From Ophthalmolycus amberensis (lineage: Eukaryota > Chordata > Actinopteri > Perciformes > Zoarcidae), in contig JAFEUB010000921.1 of assembly GCA_024529925.1 (NCBI GenBank), forward strand, positions 1-64,000: 64,000 nucleotides of DNA, given 5' to 3'. This document shows positions 17,451-31,100 of this stretch, in pieces. The notes beneath the pieces were generated by a model. That model was not told where the DNA came from. It worked only from the letters and a program-made list of their open reading frames with translations, and ran no database searches. Each line of letters begins with the position of its first letter. Position 1 is the stretch's first letter. The position numbers and the translations under genes were made by a program.

Positions 17451-20400
17451 CAGAAAAGTGGCTCAGGATAGTTGATTCCCCAGTCTGATGTCATTTTCAT
17501 GAATATCTGCAACTTTCAGCACTTTACTGGCATTTTCAATTTTTTATGCTCTTAAAGTGCGTTTCAGGCAGAGAGGAGGCCAAAAGTGGATTTTGTGAAA
17601 TCCACATAGTTTCAAAGATTTTCTTCAGAAAAGTGGCTCAGGATAGTTGATTTCACAGTCTGATGTCATTTACATGAATATCTGCAACTTTCAGCACTTT
17701 ACTGGCATTTTCAATTTTTTATGCTCTTAAAGTGCGTTTCAGGCAGAGAGGAGGCCAAAAGTGGGTTTTGTGAAATCCACATAGTTTCAAAGATTTTCTT
17801 CAGAAAAGTGGCTCAGGATAGTTGATTTCACAGTCTGATGTCATTTTCATGAATATCTGCAACTTTCAGCACTTTACTGGCATTTTCAATTTTTTATGCT
17901 CTTAAAGTGCGTTTCAGGCAGAGAGGAGGCCAAAAGTGGATTTTGTGAAATCCACATAGTTTCAAAGATTTTCTTCAGAAAAGTGCCTCAGGATAGTTGA
18001 TTCCCCAGTCTGATGTCATTTTCATGAATATCTGCAACTTTCAGCACTTTACTGGCATTTTCAATTTTTTATGCTCTTAAAGTGCGTTTCAGGCAGAGAG
18101 GAGGCCAAAAGTGGATTTTGTGAAATCCACATAGTTTCAAAGATTTTCTTCAGAAAAGTGGCTCAGGATAGTTGATTTCACAGTCTGATGTCATTTACAT
18201 GAATATCTGCAACTTTCAGCACTTTACTGGCATTTTCAATTTTTTATGCTCTTAAAGTGCGTTTCAGGCAGAGAGGAGGCCAAAAGTGGATTTTGTGAAA
18301 TCCACATAGTTTCAAAGATTTTCTTCAGAAAAGTGGCTCAGGATAGTTGATTTCACAGTCTGATGTCATTTTCATGAATATCTGCAACTTTCAGCACTTT
18401 ACTGGCATTTTCAATTTTTTATGCTCTTAAAGTGCGTTTCAGGCAGAGAGGAGGCCAAAAGTGGATTTTGTGAAAGTAAACATAGTTTCAAAGATTTTCT
18501 TCAGAAAAGTGGCTCAGGATAGTTGATTTCACAGTCTGATGTCATTTTCATGAATATCTGCAACTTTCAGCACTTTACTGGCATTTTCAATTTTTTATGC
18601 TCTTAAAGTGCGTTTCAGGCAGAGAGGAGGCCAAAAGTGGATTTTGTGAAATCCACATAGTTTCAAAGATTTTCTTCAGAAAAGTGGCTCAGGATAGTTG
18701 ATTTCACAGTCTGATGTCATTTTCATGAATGTCTGCAACTTTCAGCACTTTACTGGCATTTTCAATTTTTTATGTTCTTAAAGTGCGTTTCAGGCAGAGA
18801 GGAGGCCAAAAGTGGATTTTGTGAAAGTAAACATAGTTTCAAAGATTTTCTTCAGAAAAGTGGCTCAGGATAGTTGATTTCACAGTCTGATGTCATTTTC
18901 ATGAATATCTGCAACTTTCAGCACTTTACTGGCATTTTCAATTTTTTATGCTCTTAAAGTGCGTTTCAGGCAGAGAGGAGGCCAAAAGTGGATTTTGTGA
19001 AATCCACATAGTTTCAAAGATTTTCTTCAGAAAAGTGGCTCAGGATAGTTGATTTCACAGTCTGATGTCATTTTCATGAATGTCTGCAACTTTCAGCACT
19101 TTACTGGCATTTTCAATTTTTTATGCTCTTAAAGTGCGTTTCAGGCAGAGAGGAGGCCAAAAGTGGATTTTGTGAAATCCACATAGTTTCAAAGATTTTC
19201 TTCAGAAAAGTGGCTCAGGATAGTTGATTTCACAGTCTGATGTCATTTTCATGAATGTCTGCAACTTTCAGCACTTTACTGGCATTTTCAATTTTTTATG
19301 CTCTTAAAGTGCGTTTCAGGCAGAGAGGAGGCCAAAAGTGGATTTTGTGAAATCCACATAGTTTCAAAGATTTTCTTCAGAAAAGTGGCTCAGGATAGTT
19401 GATTTCACAGTCTGATGTCATTTTCATGAATATCTGCAACTTTCAGCACTTTACTGGCATTTTCAATTTTTTATGCTCTTAAAGTGCGTTTCAGGCAGAG
19501 AGGAGGCCAAAAGTGGATTTTGTGAAATCCACATAGTTTCAAAGATTTTCTTCAGAAAAGTGGCTCAGGATAGTTGATTTCACAGTCTGATGTCATTTTC
19601 ATGAATATCTGCAACTTTCAGCACTTTACTGGCATTTTCAATTTTTTATGCTCTTAAAGTGCGTTTCAGGCAGAGAGGAGGCCAAAAGTGGATTTTGTGA
19701 AAGTAAACATAGTTTCAAAGATTTTCTTCAGAAAAGTGGCTCAGGATAGTTGATTTCACAGTCTGATGTCATTTTCATGAATATCTGCAACTTTCAGCAC
19801 TTTACTGGCATTTTCAATTTTTTATGCTCTTAAAGTGCGTTTCAGGCAGAGAGGAGGCCAAAAGTGGATTTTGTGAAATCCACATAGTTTCAAAGATTTT
19901 CTTCAGAAAAGTGGCTCAGGATAGTTGATTCCCCAGTCTGATGTCATTTTCATGAATATCTGCAACTTTCAGCACTTTACTGGCATTTTCAATTTTTTAT
20001 GCTCTTAAAGTGCGTTTCAGGCAGAGAGGAGGCCAAAAGTGGATTTTGTGAAATCCACATAGTTTCAAAGATTTTCTTCAGAAAAGTGGCTCAGGATAGT
20101 TGATTTCACAGTCTGATGTCATTTACATGAATATCTGCAACTTTCAGCACTTTACTGGCATTTTCAATTTTTTATGCTCTTAAAGTGCGTTTCAGGCAGA
20201 GAGGAGGCCAAAAGTGGATTTTGTGAAATCCACATAGTTTCAAAGATTTTCTTCAGAAAAGTGGCTCAGGATAGTTGATTCCCCAGTCTGATGTCATTTT
20301 CATGAATATCTGCAACTTTCAGCACTTTACTGGCATTTTCAATTTTTTATGCTCTTAAAGTGCGTTTCAGGCAGAGAGGAGGCCAAAAGTGGATTTTGTG

Positions 20401-20620
20401 AAATCCACATAGTTTCAAAGATTTTCTTCAGAAAAGTGGCTCAGGATAGTTGATTTCACAGTCTGATGTCATTTACATGAATATCTGCAACTTTCAGCAC
20501 TTTACTGGCATTTTCAATTTTTTATGCTCTTAAAGTGCGTTTCAGGCAGAGAGGAGGCCAAAAGTGGGTTTTGTGAAATCCACATAGTTTCAAAGATTTT
20601 CTTCAGAAAAGTGGCTCAGG
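17451..20620 (+). repeat. Recurring monomer pair: TTCCCC type then TTTACATG type
   Basis: Monomers starting TTGATTCCCC are followed by monomers with CATTTACATG at about 17451, 17976, 19905 and 20255. The two types never appear apart in my reading of this stretch. This marks a ~350 bp dimer that was copied as a block, separate from the 527 bp trimer further right. Confidence 0.7.
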
Positions 20621-21799
20621 ATAGTTGATTTCACAGTCTGATGTCATTTTCATGAATATCTGCAACTTTCAGCACTTTACTGGCATTTTCAATTTTTTAT
20701 GCTCTTAAAGTGCGTTTCAGGCAGAGAGGAGGCCAAAAGTGGGTTTTGTGAAATCCACATAGTTTCAAAGATTTTCTTCAGAAAAGTGGCTCAGGATAGT
20801 TGATTTCACAGTCTGATGTCATTTTCATGAATATCTGCAACTTTCAGCACTTTACTGGCATTTTCAATTTTTTATGCTCTTAAAGTGCGTTTCAGGCAGA
20901 GAGGAGGCCAAAAGTGGGTTTTGTGAAATCCACATAGTTTCAAAGATTTTCTTCAGAAAAGTGGCTCAGGATAGTTGATTTCACAGTCTGATGTCATTTT
21001 CATGAATATCTGCAACTTTCAGCACTTTACTGGCATTTTCAATTTTTTATGCTCTTAAAGTGCGTTTCAGGCAGAGAGGAGGCCAAAAGTGGATTTTGTG
21101 AAAGTAAACATAGTTTCAAAGATTTTCTTCAGAAAAGTGGCTCAGGATAGTTGATTTCACAGTCTGATGTCATTTTCATGAATATCTGCAACTTTCAGCA
21201 CTTTACTGGCATTTTCAAAATTTTTATGCTCTTAAAGTGCGTTTCAGGCAGAGAGGAGGCCAAAAGTGGATTTTGTGAAATCCACATAGTTTCAAAGATT
21301 TTCTTCAGAAAAGTGGCTCAGGATAGTTGATTTCACAGTCTGATGTAATTTTCATGAATATCTGCAACTTTCAGCACTTTACTGGCATTTTCAAAATTTT
21401 TATGCTCTTAAAGTGCGTTTCAGGCAGAGAGGAGGCCAAAAGTGGATTTTGTGAAATCCACATAGTTTCAAAGATTTTCTTCAGAAAAGTGGCTCAGGAT
21501 AGTTGATTTCACAGTCTGATGTCATTTTCATGAATATCTGCAACTTTCAGCACTTTACTGGCATTTTCAAAATTTTTATGCTCTTAAAGTGCGTTTCAGG
21601 CAGAGAGGAGGCCAAAAGTGGATTTTGTGAAATCCACATAGTTTCAAAGATTTTCTTCAGAAAAGTGGCTCAGGATAGTTGATTTCACAGTCTGATGTCA
21701 TTTTCATGAATATCTGCAACTTTCAGCACTTTACTGGCATTTTCAATTTGTTATGCTCTTAAAGTGCGTTTCAGGCAGAGAGGAGGCCAAAAGTGGATT

Positions 21800-24790
21800 T
21801 TGTGAAAGTAAACATAGTTTCAAAGATTTTCTTCAGAAAAGTGGCTCAGGATAGTTGATTTCACAGTCTGATGTCATTTTCATGAATATCTGCAACTTTC
21901 AGCACTTTACTGGCATTTTCAATTTGTTATGCTCTTAAAGTGCGTTTCAGGCAGAGAGGAGGCCAAAAGTGGATTTTGTGAAAGTAAACATAGTTTCAAA
22001 GATTTTCTTCAGAAAAGTGGCTCAGGATAGTTGATTTCACAGTCTGATGTCATTTTCATGAATATCTGCAACTTTCAGCACTTTACTGGCATTTTCAATT
22101 TTTTATGCTCTTAAAGTGCGTTTCAGGCAGAGAGGAGGCCAAAAGTGGATTTTATGAAATCCACATAGTTTCAAAGATTTTCTTCAGAAAAGTGGCTCAG
22201 GATAGTTGATTTCACAGTCTGATGTCATTTTCATGAATATCTGCAACTTTCAGCACTTTACTGGCATTTTCAATTTGTTATGCTCTTAAAGTGCGTTTCA
22301 GGCAGAGAGGAGGCCAAAAGTGGATTTTGTGAAAGTAAACATAGTTTCAAAGATTTTCTTCAGAAAAGTGGCTCAGGATAGTTGATTTCACAGTCTGATG
22401 TCATTTTCATGAATATCTGCAACTTTCAGCACTTTACTGGCATTTTCAATTTGTTATGCTCTTAAAGTGCGTTTCAGGCAGAGAGGAGGCCAAAAGTGGA
22501 TTTTGTGAAAGTAAACATAGTTTCAAAGATTTTCTTCAGAAAAGTGGCTCAGGATAGTTGATTTCACAGTCTGATGTCATTTTCATGAATATCTGCAACT
22601 TTCAGCACTTTACTGGCATTTTCAATTTTTTATGCTCTTAAAGTGCGTTTCAGGCAGAGAGGAGGCCAAAAGTGGATTTTATGAAATCCACATAGTTTCA
22701 AAGATTTTCTTCAGAAAAGTGGCTCAGGATAGTTGATTTCACAGTCTGATGTCATTTTCATGAATATCTGCAACTTTCAGCACTTTACTGGCATTTTCAA
22801 TTTGTTATGCTCTTAAAGTGCGTTTCAGGCAGAGAGGAGGCCAAAAGTGGATTTTGTGAAATCCACATAGTTTCAAAGATTTTCTTCAGAAAAGTGGCTC
22901 AGGATAGTTGATTTCACAGTCTGATGTCATTTTCATGAATATCTGCAACTTTCAGCACTTTACTGGCATTTTCAAAATTTTTATGCTCTTAAAGTGCGTT
23001 TCAGGCAGAGAGGAGGCCAAAAGTGGATTTTGTGAAATCCACATAGTTTCAAAGATTTTCTTCAGAAAAGTGGCTCAGGATAGTTGATTTCACAGTCTGA
23101 TGTCATTTTCATGAATATCTGCAACTTTCAGCACTTTACTGGCATTTTCAATTTGTTATGCTCTTAAAGTGCGTTTCAGGCAGAGAGGAGGCCAAAAGTG
23201 GATTTTGTGAAATCCACATAGTTTCAAAGATTTTCTTCAGAAAAGTGGCTCAGGATAGTTGATTTCACAGTCTGATGTCATTTTCATGAATATCTGCAAC
23301 TTTCAGCACTTTACTGGCATTTTCAATTTGTTATGCTCTTAAAGTGCGTTTCAGGCAGAGAGGAGGCCAAAAGTGGATTTTGTGAAAGTAAACATAGTTT
23401 CAAAGATTTTCTTCAGAAAAGTGGCTCAGGATAGTTGATTTCACAGTCTGATGTCATTTTCATGAATATCTGCAACTTTCAGCACTTTACTGGCATTTTC
23501 AATTTTTTATGCTCTTAAAGTGCGTTTCAGGCAGAGAGGAGGCCAAAAGTGGATTTTATGAAATCCACATAGTTTCAAAGATTTTCTTCAGAAAAGTGGC
23601 TCAGGATAGTTGATTTCACAGTCTGATGTCATTTTCATGAATATCTGCAACTTTCAGCACTTTACTGGCATTTTCAATTTGTTATGCTCTTAAAGTGCGT
23701 TTCAGGCAGAGAGGAGGCCAAAAGTGGATTTTGTGAAAGTAAACATAGTTTCAAAGATTTTCTTCAGAAAAGTGGCTCAGGATAGTTGATTTCACAGTCT
23801 GATGTCATTTTCATGAATATCTGCAACTTTCAGCACTTTACTGGCATTTTCAATTTGTTATGCTCTTAAAGTGCGTTTCAGGCAGAGAGGAGGCCAAAAG
23901 TGGATTTTGTGAAAGTAAACATAGTTTCAAAGATTTTCTTCAGAAAAGTGGCTCAGGATAGTTGATTTCACAGTCTGATGTCATTTTCATGAATATCTGC
24001 AACTTTCAGCACTTTACTGGCATTTTCAATTTTTTATGCTCTTAAAGTGCGTTTCAGGCAGAGAGGAGGCCAAAAGTGGATTTTATGAAATCCACATAGT
24101 TTCAAAGATTTTCTTCAGAAAAGTGGCTCAGGATAGTTGATTTCACAGTCTGATGTCATTTTCATGAATATCTGCAACTTTCAGCACTTTACTGGCATTT
24201 TCAAAATTTTTATGCTCTTAAAGTGCGTTTCAGGCAGAGAGGAGGCCAAAAGTGGATTTTGTGAAATCCACATAGTTTCAAAGATTTTCTTCAGAAAAGT
24301 GGCTCAGGATAGTTGATTTCACAGTCTGATGTCATTTTCATGAATATCTGCAACTTTCAGCACTTTACTGGCATTTTCAATTTGTTATGCTCTTAAAGTG
24401 CGTTTCAGGCAGAGAGGAGGCCAAAAGTGGATTTTGTGAAATCCACATAGTTTCAAAGATTTTCTTCAGAAAAGTGGCTCAGGATAGTTGATTTCACAGT
24501 CTGATGTCATTTTCATGAATATCTGCAACTTTCAGCACTTTACTGGCATTTTCAAAATTTTTATGCTCTTAAAGTGCGTTTCAGGCAGAGAGGAGGCCAA
24601 AAGTGGATTTTGTGAAAGTAAACATAGTTTCAAAGATTTTCTTCAGAAAAGTGGCTCAGGATAGTTGATTTCACAGTCTGATGTCATTTTCATGAATATC
24701 TGCAACTTTCAGCACTTTACTGGCATTTTCAATTTTTTATGCTCTTAAAGTGCGTTTCAGGCAGAGAGGAGGCCAAAAGTGGATTTTATG
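21800..24790 (+). repeat. 527 bp three-monomer higher-order repeat in the left arm
   Basis: Monomers run in the order GTAAAC-type with TTTGTT, GTAAAC-type with TTTGTT, then ATGAAATCC-type with TTTTTT (176+176+175 bp). The marker TTTTATG falls at 22150, 22677, 23554, 24081 and 24784, spacings of 527, 877, 527 and 703. These equal three, five, three and four monomers. The order is therefore a real but imperfect higher-order repeat, with extra AAAATTTTT-type monomers inserted. Confidence 0.8.
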
Positions 24791-25090
24791 AAATCCACAT
24801 AGTTTCAAAGATTTTCTTCAGAAAAGTGGCTCAGGATAGTTGATTTCACAGTCTGATGTCATTTTCATGAATATCTGCAACTTTCAGCACTTTACTGGCA
24901 TTTTCAAAATTTTATGCTCTTAAAGTGCGTTTCAGGCAGAGAGGAGGCCAAAAGTGGATTTTGTGAAATCCACATAGTTTCAAAGATTTTCTTCAGAAAA
25001 GTGGCTCAGGATAGTTGATTTCACAGTCTGATGTCATTTTCATGAATATCTGCAACTTTCAGCACTTTACTGGCATTTTCAATTTTTTAT

Positions 25091-25102
25091 GCTCTTAAGA
25101 GC
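25091..25102. repeat. Palindromic centre of satellite inversion
   Basis: GCTCTTAAGAGC is a perfect 12 bp palindrome centred between 25096 and 25097. Left of it the monomer reads ...TTTTTTATGCTCTTAA; right of it the reverse complement begins TTAAGAGCATAAAA. The two orientations share only TTAA at the join, with no spacer, so the flip occurs at a 4 bp self-complementary overlap inside the monomer. Confidence 0.92.
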
Positions 25103-28100
25103 ATAAAAATTTTGAAAATGCCAGTAAAGTGCTGAAAGTTGCAGATATTCATGAAAATGACATCAGACTGTGAAATCAACTATCCTGAGCCACTTTTCTG
25201 AAGAAAATCTTTGAAACTATGTGGATTTCACAAAATCCACTTTTGGCCTCCTCTCTGCCTGAAACGCACTTTAAGAGCATAAAAAATTGAAAATGCCAGT
25301 AAAGTGCTGAAAGTTGCAGATATTCATGAAAATGACATCAGACTGTGAAATCAACTATCCTGAGCCACTTTTCTGAAGAAAATCTTTGAAACTATGTGGA
25401 TTTCACAAAATCCACTTTTGGCCTCCTCTCTGCCTGAAACGCACTTTAAGAGCATAAAAAATTGAAAATGCCAGTAAAGTGCTGAAAGTTGCAGATATTC
25501 ATGAAAATGACATCAGACTGTGAAATCAACTATCCTGAGCCACTTTCTGAAGAAAATCTTTGAAACTATGTGGATTTCACAAAATCCACTTTTGGCCTCC
25601 TCTCTGCCTGAAACGCACTTTAAGAGCATAAAAATTTTGAAAATGCCAGTAAAGTGCTGAAAGTTGCAGATATTCATGAAAATGACATCAGACTGTGAAA
25701 TCAACTATCCTGAGCCACTTTTCTGAAGAAAATCTTTGAAACTATGTGGATTTCACAAAATCCACTTTTGGCCTCCTCTCTGCCTGAAACGCACTTTAAG
25801 AGCATAAAAAATTGAAAATGCCAGTAAAGTGCTGAAAGTTGCAGATATTCATGAAAATGACATCAGACTGTGAAATCAACTATCCTGAGCCACTTTTCTG
25901 AAGAAAATCTTTGAAACTATGTGGATTTCACAAAATCCACTTTTGGCCTCCTCTCTGCCTGAAACGCACTTTAAGAGCATAAAAAATTGAAAATGCCAGT
26001 AAAGTGCTGAAAGTTGCAGATATTCATGAAAATGACATCAGACTGTGAAATCAACTATCCTGAGCCACTTTTCTGAAGAAAATCTTTGAAACTATGTGGA
26101 TTTCACAAAATCCACTTTTGGCCTCCTCTCTGCCTGAAACGCACTTTAAGAGCATAAAAATTTTGAAAATGCCAGTAAAGTGCTGAAAGTTGCAGATATT
26201 CATGAAAATGACATCAGACTGTGAAATCAACTATCCTGAGCCACTTTTCTGAAGAAAATCTTTGAAACTATGTGGATTTCACAAAATCCACTTTTGGCCT
26301 CCTCTCTGCCTGAAACGCACTTTAAGAGCATAAAAATTTTGAAAATGCCAGTAAAGTGCTGAAAGTTGCAGATATTCATGAAAATGACATCAGACTGTGA
26401 AATCAACTATCCTGAGCCACTTTTCTGAAGAAAATCTTTGAAACTATGTGGATTTCACAAAATCCACTTTTGGCCTCCTCTCTGCCTGAAACGCACTTTA
26501 AGAGCATAAAAATTTTGAAAATGCCAGTAAAGTGCTGAAAGTTGCAGATATTCATGAAAATGACATCAGACTGTGAAATCAACTATCCTGAGCCACTTTT
26601 CTGAAGAAAATCTTTGAAACTATGTGGATTTCACAAAATCCACTTTTGGCCTCCTCTCTGCCTGAAACGCACTTTAAGAGCATAAAAAATTGAAAATGCC
26701 AGTAAAGTGCTGAAAGTTGCAGATATTCATGAAAATGACATCAGACTGTGAAATCAACTATCCTGAGCCACTTTTCTGAAGAAAATCTTTGAAACTATGT
26801 GGATTTCACAAAATCCACTTTTGGCCTCCTCTCTGCCTGAAACGCACTTTAAGAGCATAAAAATTTTGAAAATGCCAGTAAAGTGCTGAAAGTTGCAGAT
26901 ATTCATGAAAATGACATCAGACTGTGAAATCAACTATCCTGAGCCACTTTTCTGAAGAAAATCTTTGAAACTATGTGGATTTCACAAAATCCACTTTTGG
27001 CCTCCTCTCTGCCTGAAACGCACTTTAAGAGCATAAAAATTTTGAAAATGCCAGTAAAGTGCTGAAAGTTGCAGATATTCATGAAAATGACATCAGACTG
27101 TGAAATCAACTATCCTGAGCCACTTTTCTGAAGAAAATCTTTGAAACTATGTGGATTTCACAAAATCCACTTTTGGCCTCCTCTCTGCCTGAAACGCACT
27201 TTAAGAGCATAAAAATTTTGAAAATGCCAGTAAAGTGCTGAAAGTTGCAGATATTCATGAAAATGACATCAGACTGTGAAATCAACTATCCTGAGCCACT
27301 TTTCTGAAGAAAATCTTTGAAACTATGTGGATTTCACAAAATCCACTTTTGGCCTCCTCTCTGCCTGAAACGCACTTTAAGAGCATAAAAATTTTGAAAA
27401 TGCCAGTAAAGTGCTGAAAGTTGCAGATATTCATGAAAATGACATCAGACTGTGAAATCAACTATCCTGAGCCACTTTTCTGAAGAAAATCTTTGAAACT
27501 ATGTGGATTTCACAAAATCCACTTTTGGCCTCCTCTCTGCCTGAAACGCACTTTAAGAGCATAAAAATTTTGAAAATGCCAGTAAAGTGCTGAAAGTTGC
27601 AGATATTCATGAAAATGACATCAGACTGTGAAATCAACTATCCTGAGCCACTTTTCTGAAGAAAATCTTTGAAACTATGTGGATTTCACAAAATCCACTT
27701 TTGGCCTCCTCTCTGCCTGAAACGCACTTTAAGAGCATAAAAATTGAAAATGCCAGTAAAGTGCTGAAAGTTGCAGATATTCATGAAAATGACATCAGAC
27801 TGTGAAATCAACTATCCTGAGCCACTTTTCTGAAGAAAATCTTTGAAACTATGTGGATTTCACAAAATCCACTTTTGGCCTCCTCTCTGCCTGAAACGCA
27901 CTTTAAGAGCATAAAAATTTTGAAAATGCCAGTAAAGTGCTGAAAGTTGCAGATATTCATGAAAATGACATCAGACTGTGAAATCAACTATCCTGAGCCA
28001 CTTTTCTGAAGAAAATCTTTGAAACTATGTGGATTTCACAAAATCCACTTTTGGCCTCCTCTCTGCCTGAAACGCACTTTAAGAGCATAAAATTTTGAAA

Positions 28101-31100
28101 ATGCCAGTAAAGTGCTGAAAGTTGCAGATATTCATGAAAATGACATCAGACTGTGAAATCAACTATCCTGAGCCACTTTTCTGAAGAAAATCTTTGAAAC
28201 TATGTGGATTTCACAAAATCCACTTTTGGCCTCCTCTCTGCCTGAAACGCACTTTAAGAGCATAAAAATTTTGAAAATGCCAGTAAAGTGCTGAAAGTTG
28301 CAGATATTCATGAAAATGACATCAGACTGTGAAATCAAACTATCCTGAGCCACTTTTCTGAAGAAAATCTTTGAAACTATGTGGATTTCACAAAATCCAC
28401 TTTTGGCCTCCTCTCTGCCTGAAACGCACTTTAAGAGCATAAAAATTTTGAAAATGCCAGTAAAGTGCTGAAAGTTGCAGATATTCATGAAAATGACATC
28501 AGACTGTGAAATCAACTATCCTGAGCCACTTTTCTGAAGAAAATCTTTGAAACTATGTGGATTTCACAAAATCCACTTTTGGCCTCCTCTCTGCCTGAAA
28601 CGCACTTTAAGAGCATAAAAATTTTTGAAAATGCCAGTAAAGTGCTGAAAGTTGCAGATATTCATGAAAATGACATCAGACTGTGAAATCAACTATCCTG
28701 AGCCACTTTTCTGAAGAAAATCTTTTGAAACTATGTGGATTTCACAAAATCCACTTTTGGCCTCCTCTCTGCCTGAAACGCACTTTAAGAGCATAAAAAA
28801 TTGAAAATGCCAGTAAAGTGCTGAAAGTTGCAGATATTCATGAAAATGACATCAGACTGTGAAATCAACTATCCTGAGCCACTTTTCTGAAGAAAATCTT
28901 TGAAACTATGTGGATTTCACAAAATCCACTTTTGGCCTCCTCTCTGCCTGAAACGCACTTTAAGAGCATAAAAATTTTGAAAATGCCAGTAAAGTGCTGA
29001 AAGTTGCAGATATTCATGAAAATGACATCAGACTGTGAAATCAACTATCCTGAGCCACTTTTCTGAAGAAAATCTTTGAAACTATGTGGATTTCACAAAA
29101 TCCACTTTTGGCCTCCTCTCTGCCTGAAACGCACTTTAAGAGCATAAAAATTTTGAAAATGCCAGTTAAAGTGCTGAAAGTTGCAGATATTCATGAAAAT
29201 GACATCAGACTGTGAAATCAACTATCCTGAGCCACTTTTCTGAAGAAAATCTTTGAAACTATGTGGATTTCACAAAATCCACTTTTGGCCTCCTCTCTGC
29301 CTGAAACGCACTTTAAGAGCATAAAAATTTTGAAAATGCCAGTAAAGTGCTGAAAGTTGCAGATATTCATGAAAATGACATCAGACTGTGAAATCAACTA
29401 TCCTGAGCCACTTTTCTGAAGAAAATCTTTGAAACTATGTGGATTTCACAAAATCCACTTTTGGCCTCCTCTCTGCCTGAAACGCACTTTAAGAGCATAA
29501 AAATTTTTGAAAATGCCAGTAAAGTGCTGAAAGTTGCAGATATTCATGAAAATGACATCAGACTGTGAAATCAACTATCCTGAGCCACTTTTCTGAAGAA
29601 AATCTTTGAAACTATGTGGATTTCACAAAATCCACTTTTGGCCTCCTCTCTGCCTGAAAAGCACTTTAAGAGCATAAAAATTTTGAAAATGCCAGTAAAG
29701 TGCTGAAGTTGCAGATATTCATGAAAATGACATCAGACTGTGAAATCAACTATCCTGAGCCACTTTTCTGAAGAAAATCTTTGAAACTATGTGGATTTCA
29801 CAAAATCCACTTTTGGCCTCCTCTCTGCCTGAAACGCACTTTAAGAGCATAAAAAATTGAAAATGCCAGTAAAGTGCTGAAAGTTGCAGATATTCATGAA
29901 AATGACATCAGACTGTGAAATCAACTATCCTGAGCCACTTTTCTGAAGAAAATCTTTGAAACTATGTGGATTTCACAAAATCCACTTTTGGCCTCCTCTC
30001 TGCCTGAAACGCACTTTAAGAGCATAAAATTTGAAATGCCAGTAAAGTGCTGAAAGTTGCAGATATTCATGAAAATGACATCAGACTGTGAAATCAACTA
30101 TCCTGAGCCACTTTTCTGAAGAAAATCTTTGAAACTATGTGGATTTCACAAAATCCACTTTTGGCCTCCTCTCTGCCTGAAACGCACTTTAAGAGCATAA
30201 AAATTTGAAAATGCCAGTAAAGTGCTGAAAGTTGCAGATATTCATGAAAATGACATCAGACTGTGAAATCAACTATCCTGAGCCACTTTTCTGAAGAAAA
30301 TCTTTGAAACTATGTGGATTTCACAAAATCCACTTTTGGCCTCCTCTCTGCCTGAAACGCACTTTAAGAGCATAAAAATTTGAAAATGCCAGTAAAGTGC
30401 TGAAAGTTGCAGATATTCATGAAAATGACATCAGACTGTGAAATCAACTATCCTGAGCCACTTTTCTGAAGAAAATCTTTGAAACTATGTGGATTTCACA
30501 AAATCCACTTTTGGCCTCCTCTCTGCCTGAAACGCACTTTAAGAGCATAAAAATTTGAAAATGCCAGTAAAGTGCTGAAAGTTGCAGATATTCATGAAAA
30601 TGACATCAGACTGTGAAATCAACTATCCTGAGCCACTTTTCTGAAGAAAATCTTTGAAACTATGTGGATTTCACAAAATCCACTTTTGGCCTCCTCTCTG
30701 CCTGAAACGCACTTTAAGAGCATAAAAATTTGAAAATGCCAGTAAAGTGCTGAAAGTTGCAGATATTCATGAAAATGACATCAGACTGTGAAATCAACTA
30801 TCCTGAGCCACTTTTCTGAAGAAAATCTTTGAAACTATGTGGATTTCACAAAATCCACTTTTGGCCTCCTCTCTGCCTGAAACGCACTTTAAGAGCATAA
30901 AAATTTGAAAATGCCAGTAAAGTGCTGAAAGTTGCAGATATTCATGAAAATGACATCAGACTGTGAAATCAACTATCCTGAGCCACTTTTCTGAAGAAAA
31001 TCTTTGAAACTATGTGGATTTCACAAAATCCACTTTTGGCCTCCTCTCTGCCTGAAACGCACTTTAAGAGCATAAAAAATTGAAAATGCCAGTAAAGTGC

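Larger units (their letters stand above)
16581..25096 (+). repeat. ~175 bp satellite, left arm (49 monomers, heterogeneous)
   Basis: About 48.7 monomers of a 172-177 bp AT-rich unit run in one orientation. Diagnostic sites vary: TTGATTTCACA or TTGATTCCCC; GTGAAATCC, GTGAAAGTAAAC or ATGAAATCC; and an A/T run as AATTTTTT, AAAATTTTT or AATTTGTT. No tRNA, gene or inserted element interrupts it. Each ATCC-type monomer has a GTGGATTT-TGTG-AAATCCAC hairpin. The unit does not contain a CENP-B-box-like motif that I can see. Confidence 0.95.

Noticed and set aside
25095..25098. TTAA at the inversion as a piggyBac-type target site
   Set aside because: TTAA is part of every monomer (CTTAAAG), and no transposon ends are present.
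25060..25140. Fold-back (hairpin) sequencing artefact as the sole cause of the inversion
   Set aside because: Arms do not mirror each other in variant order: GTAAAC, TTTGTT and ATGAAATCC types are on the left only. A misjoin is still possible.
28159..28515. 118-codon minus-strand frame (and a 63-codon one at 25513-25704) in the satellite
   Set aside because: The frames are opened by one-base indels in particular monomers and just translate the satellite; the longer one shows the same peptide twice.
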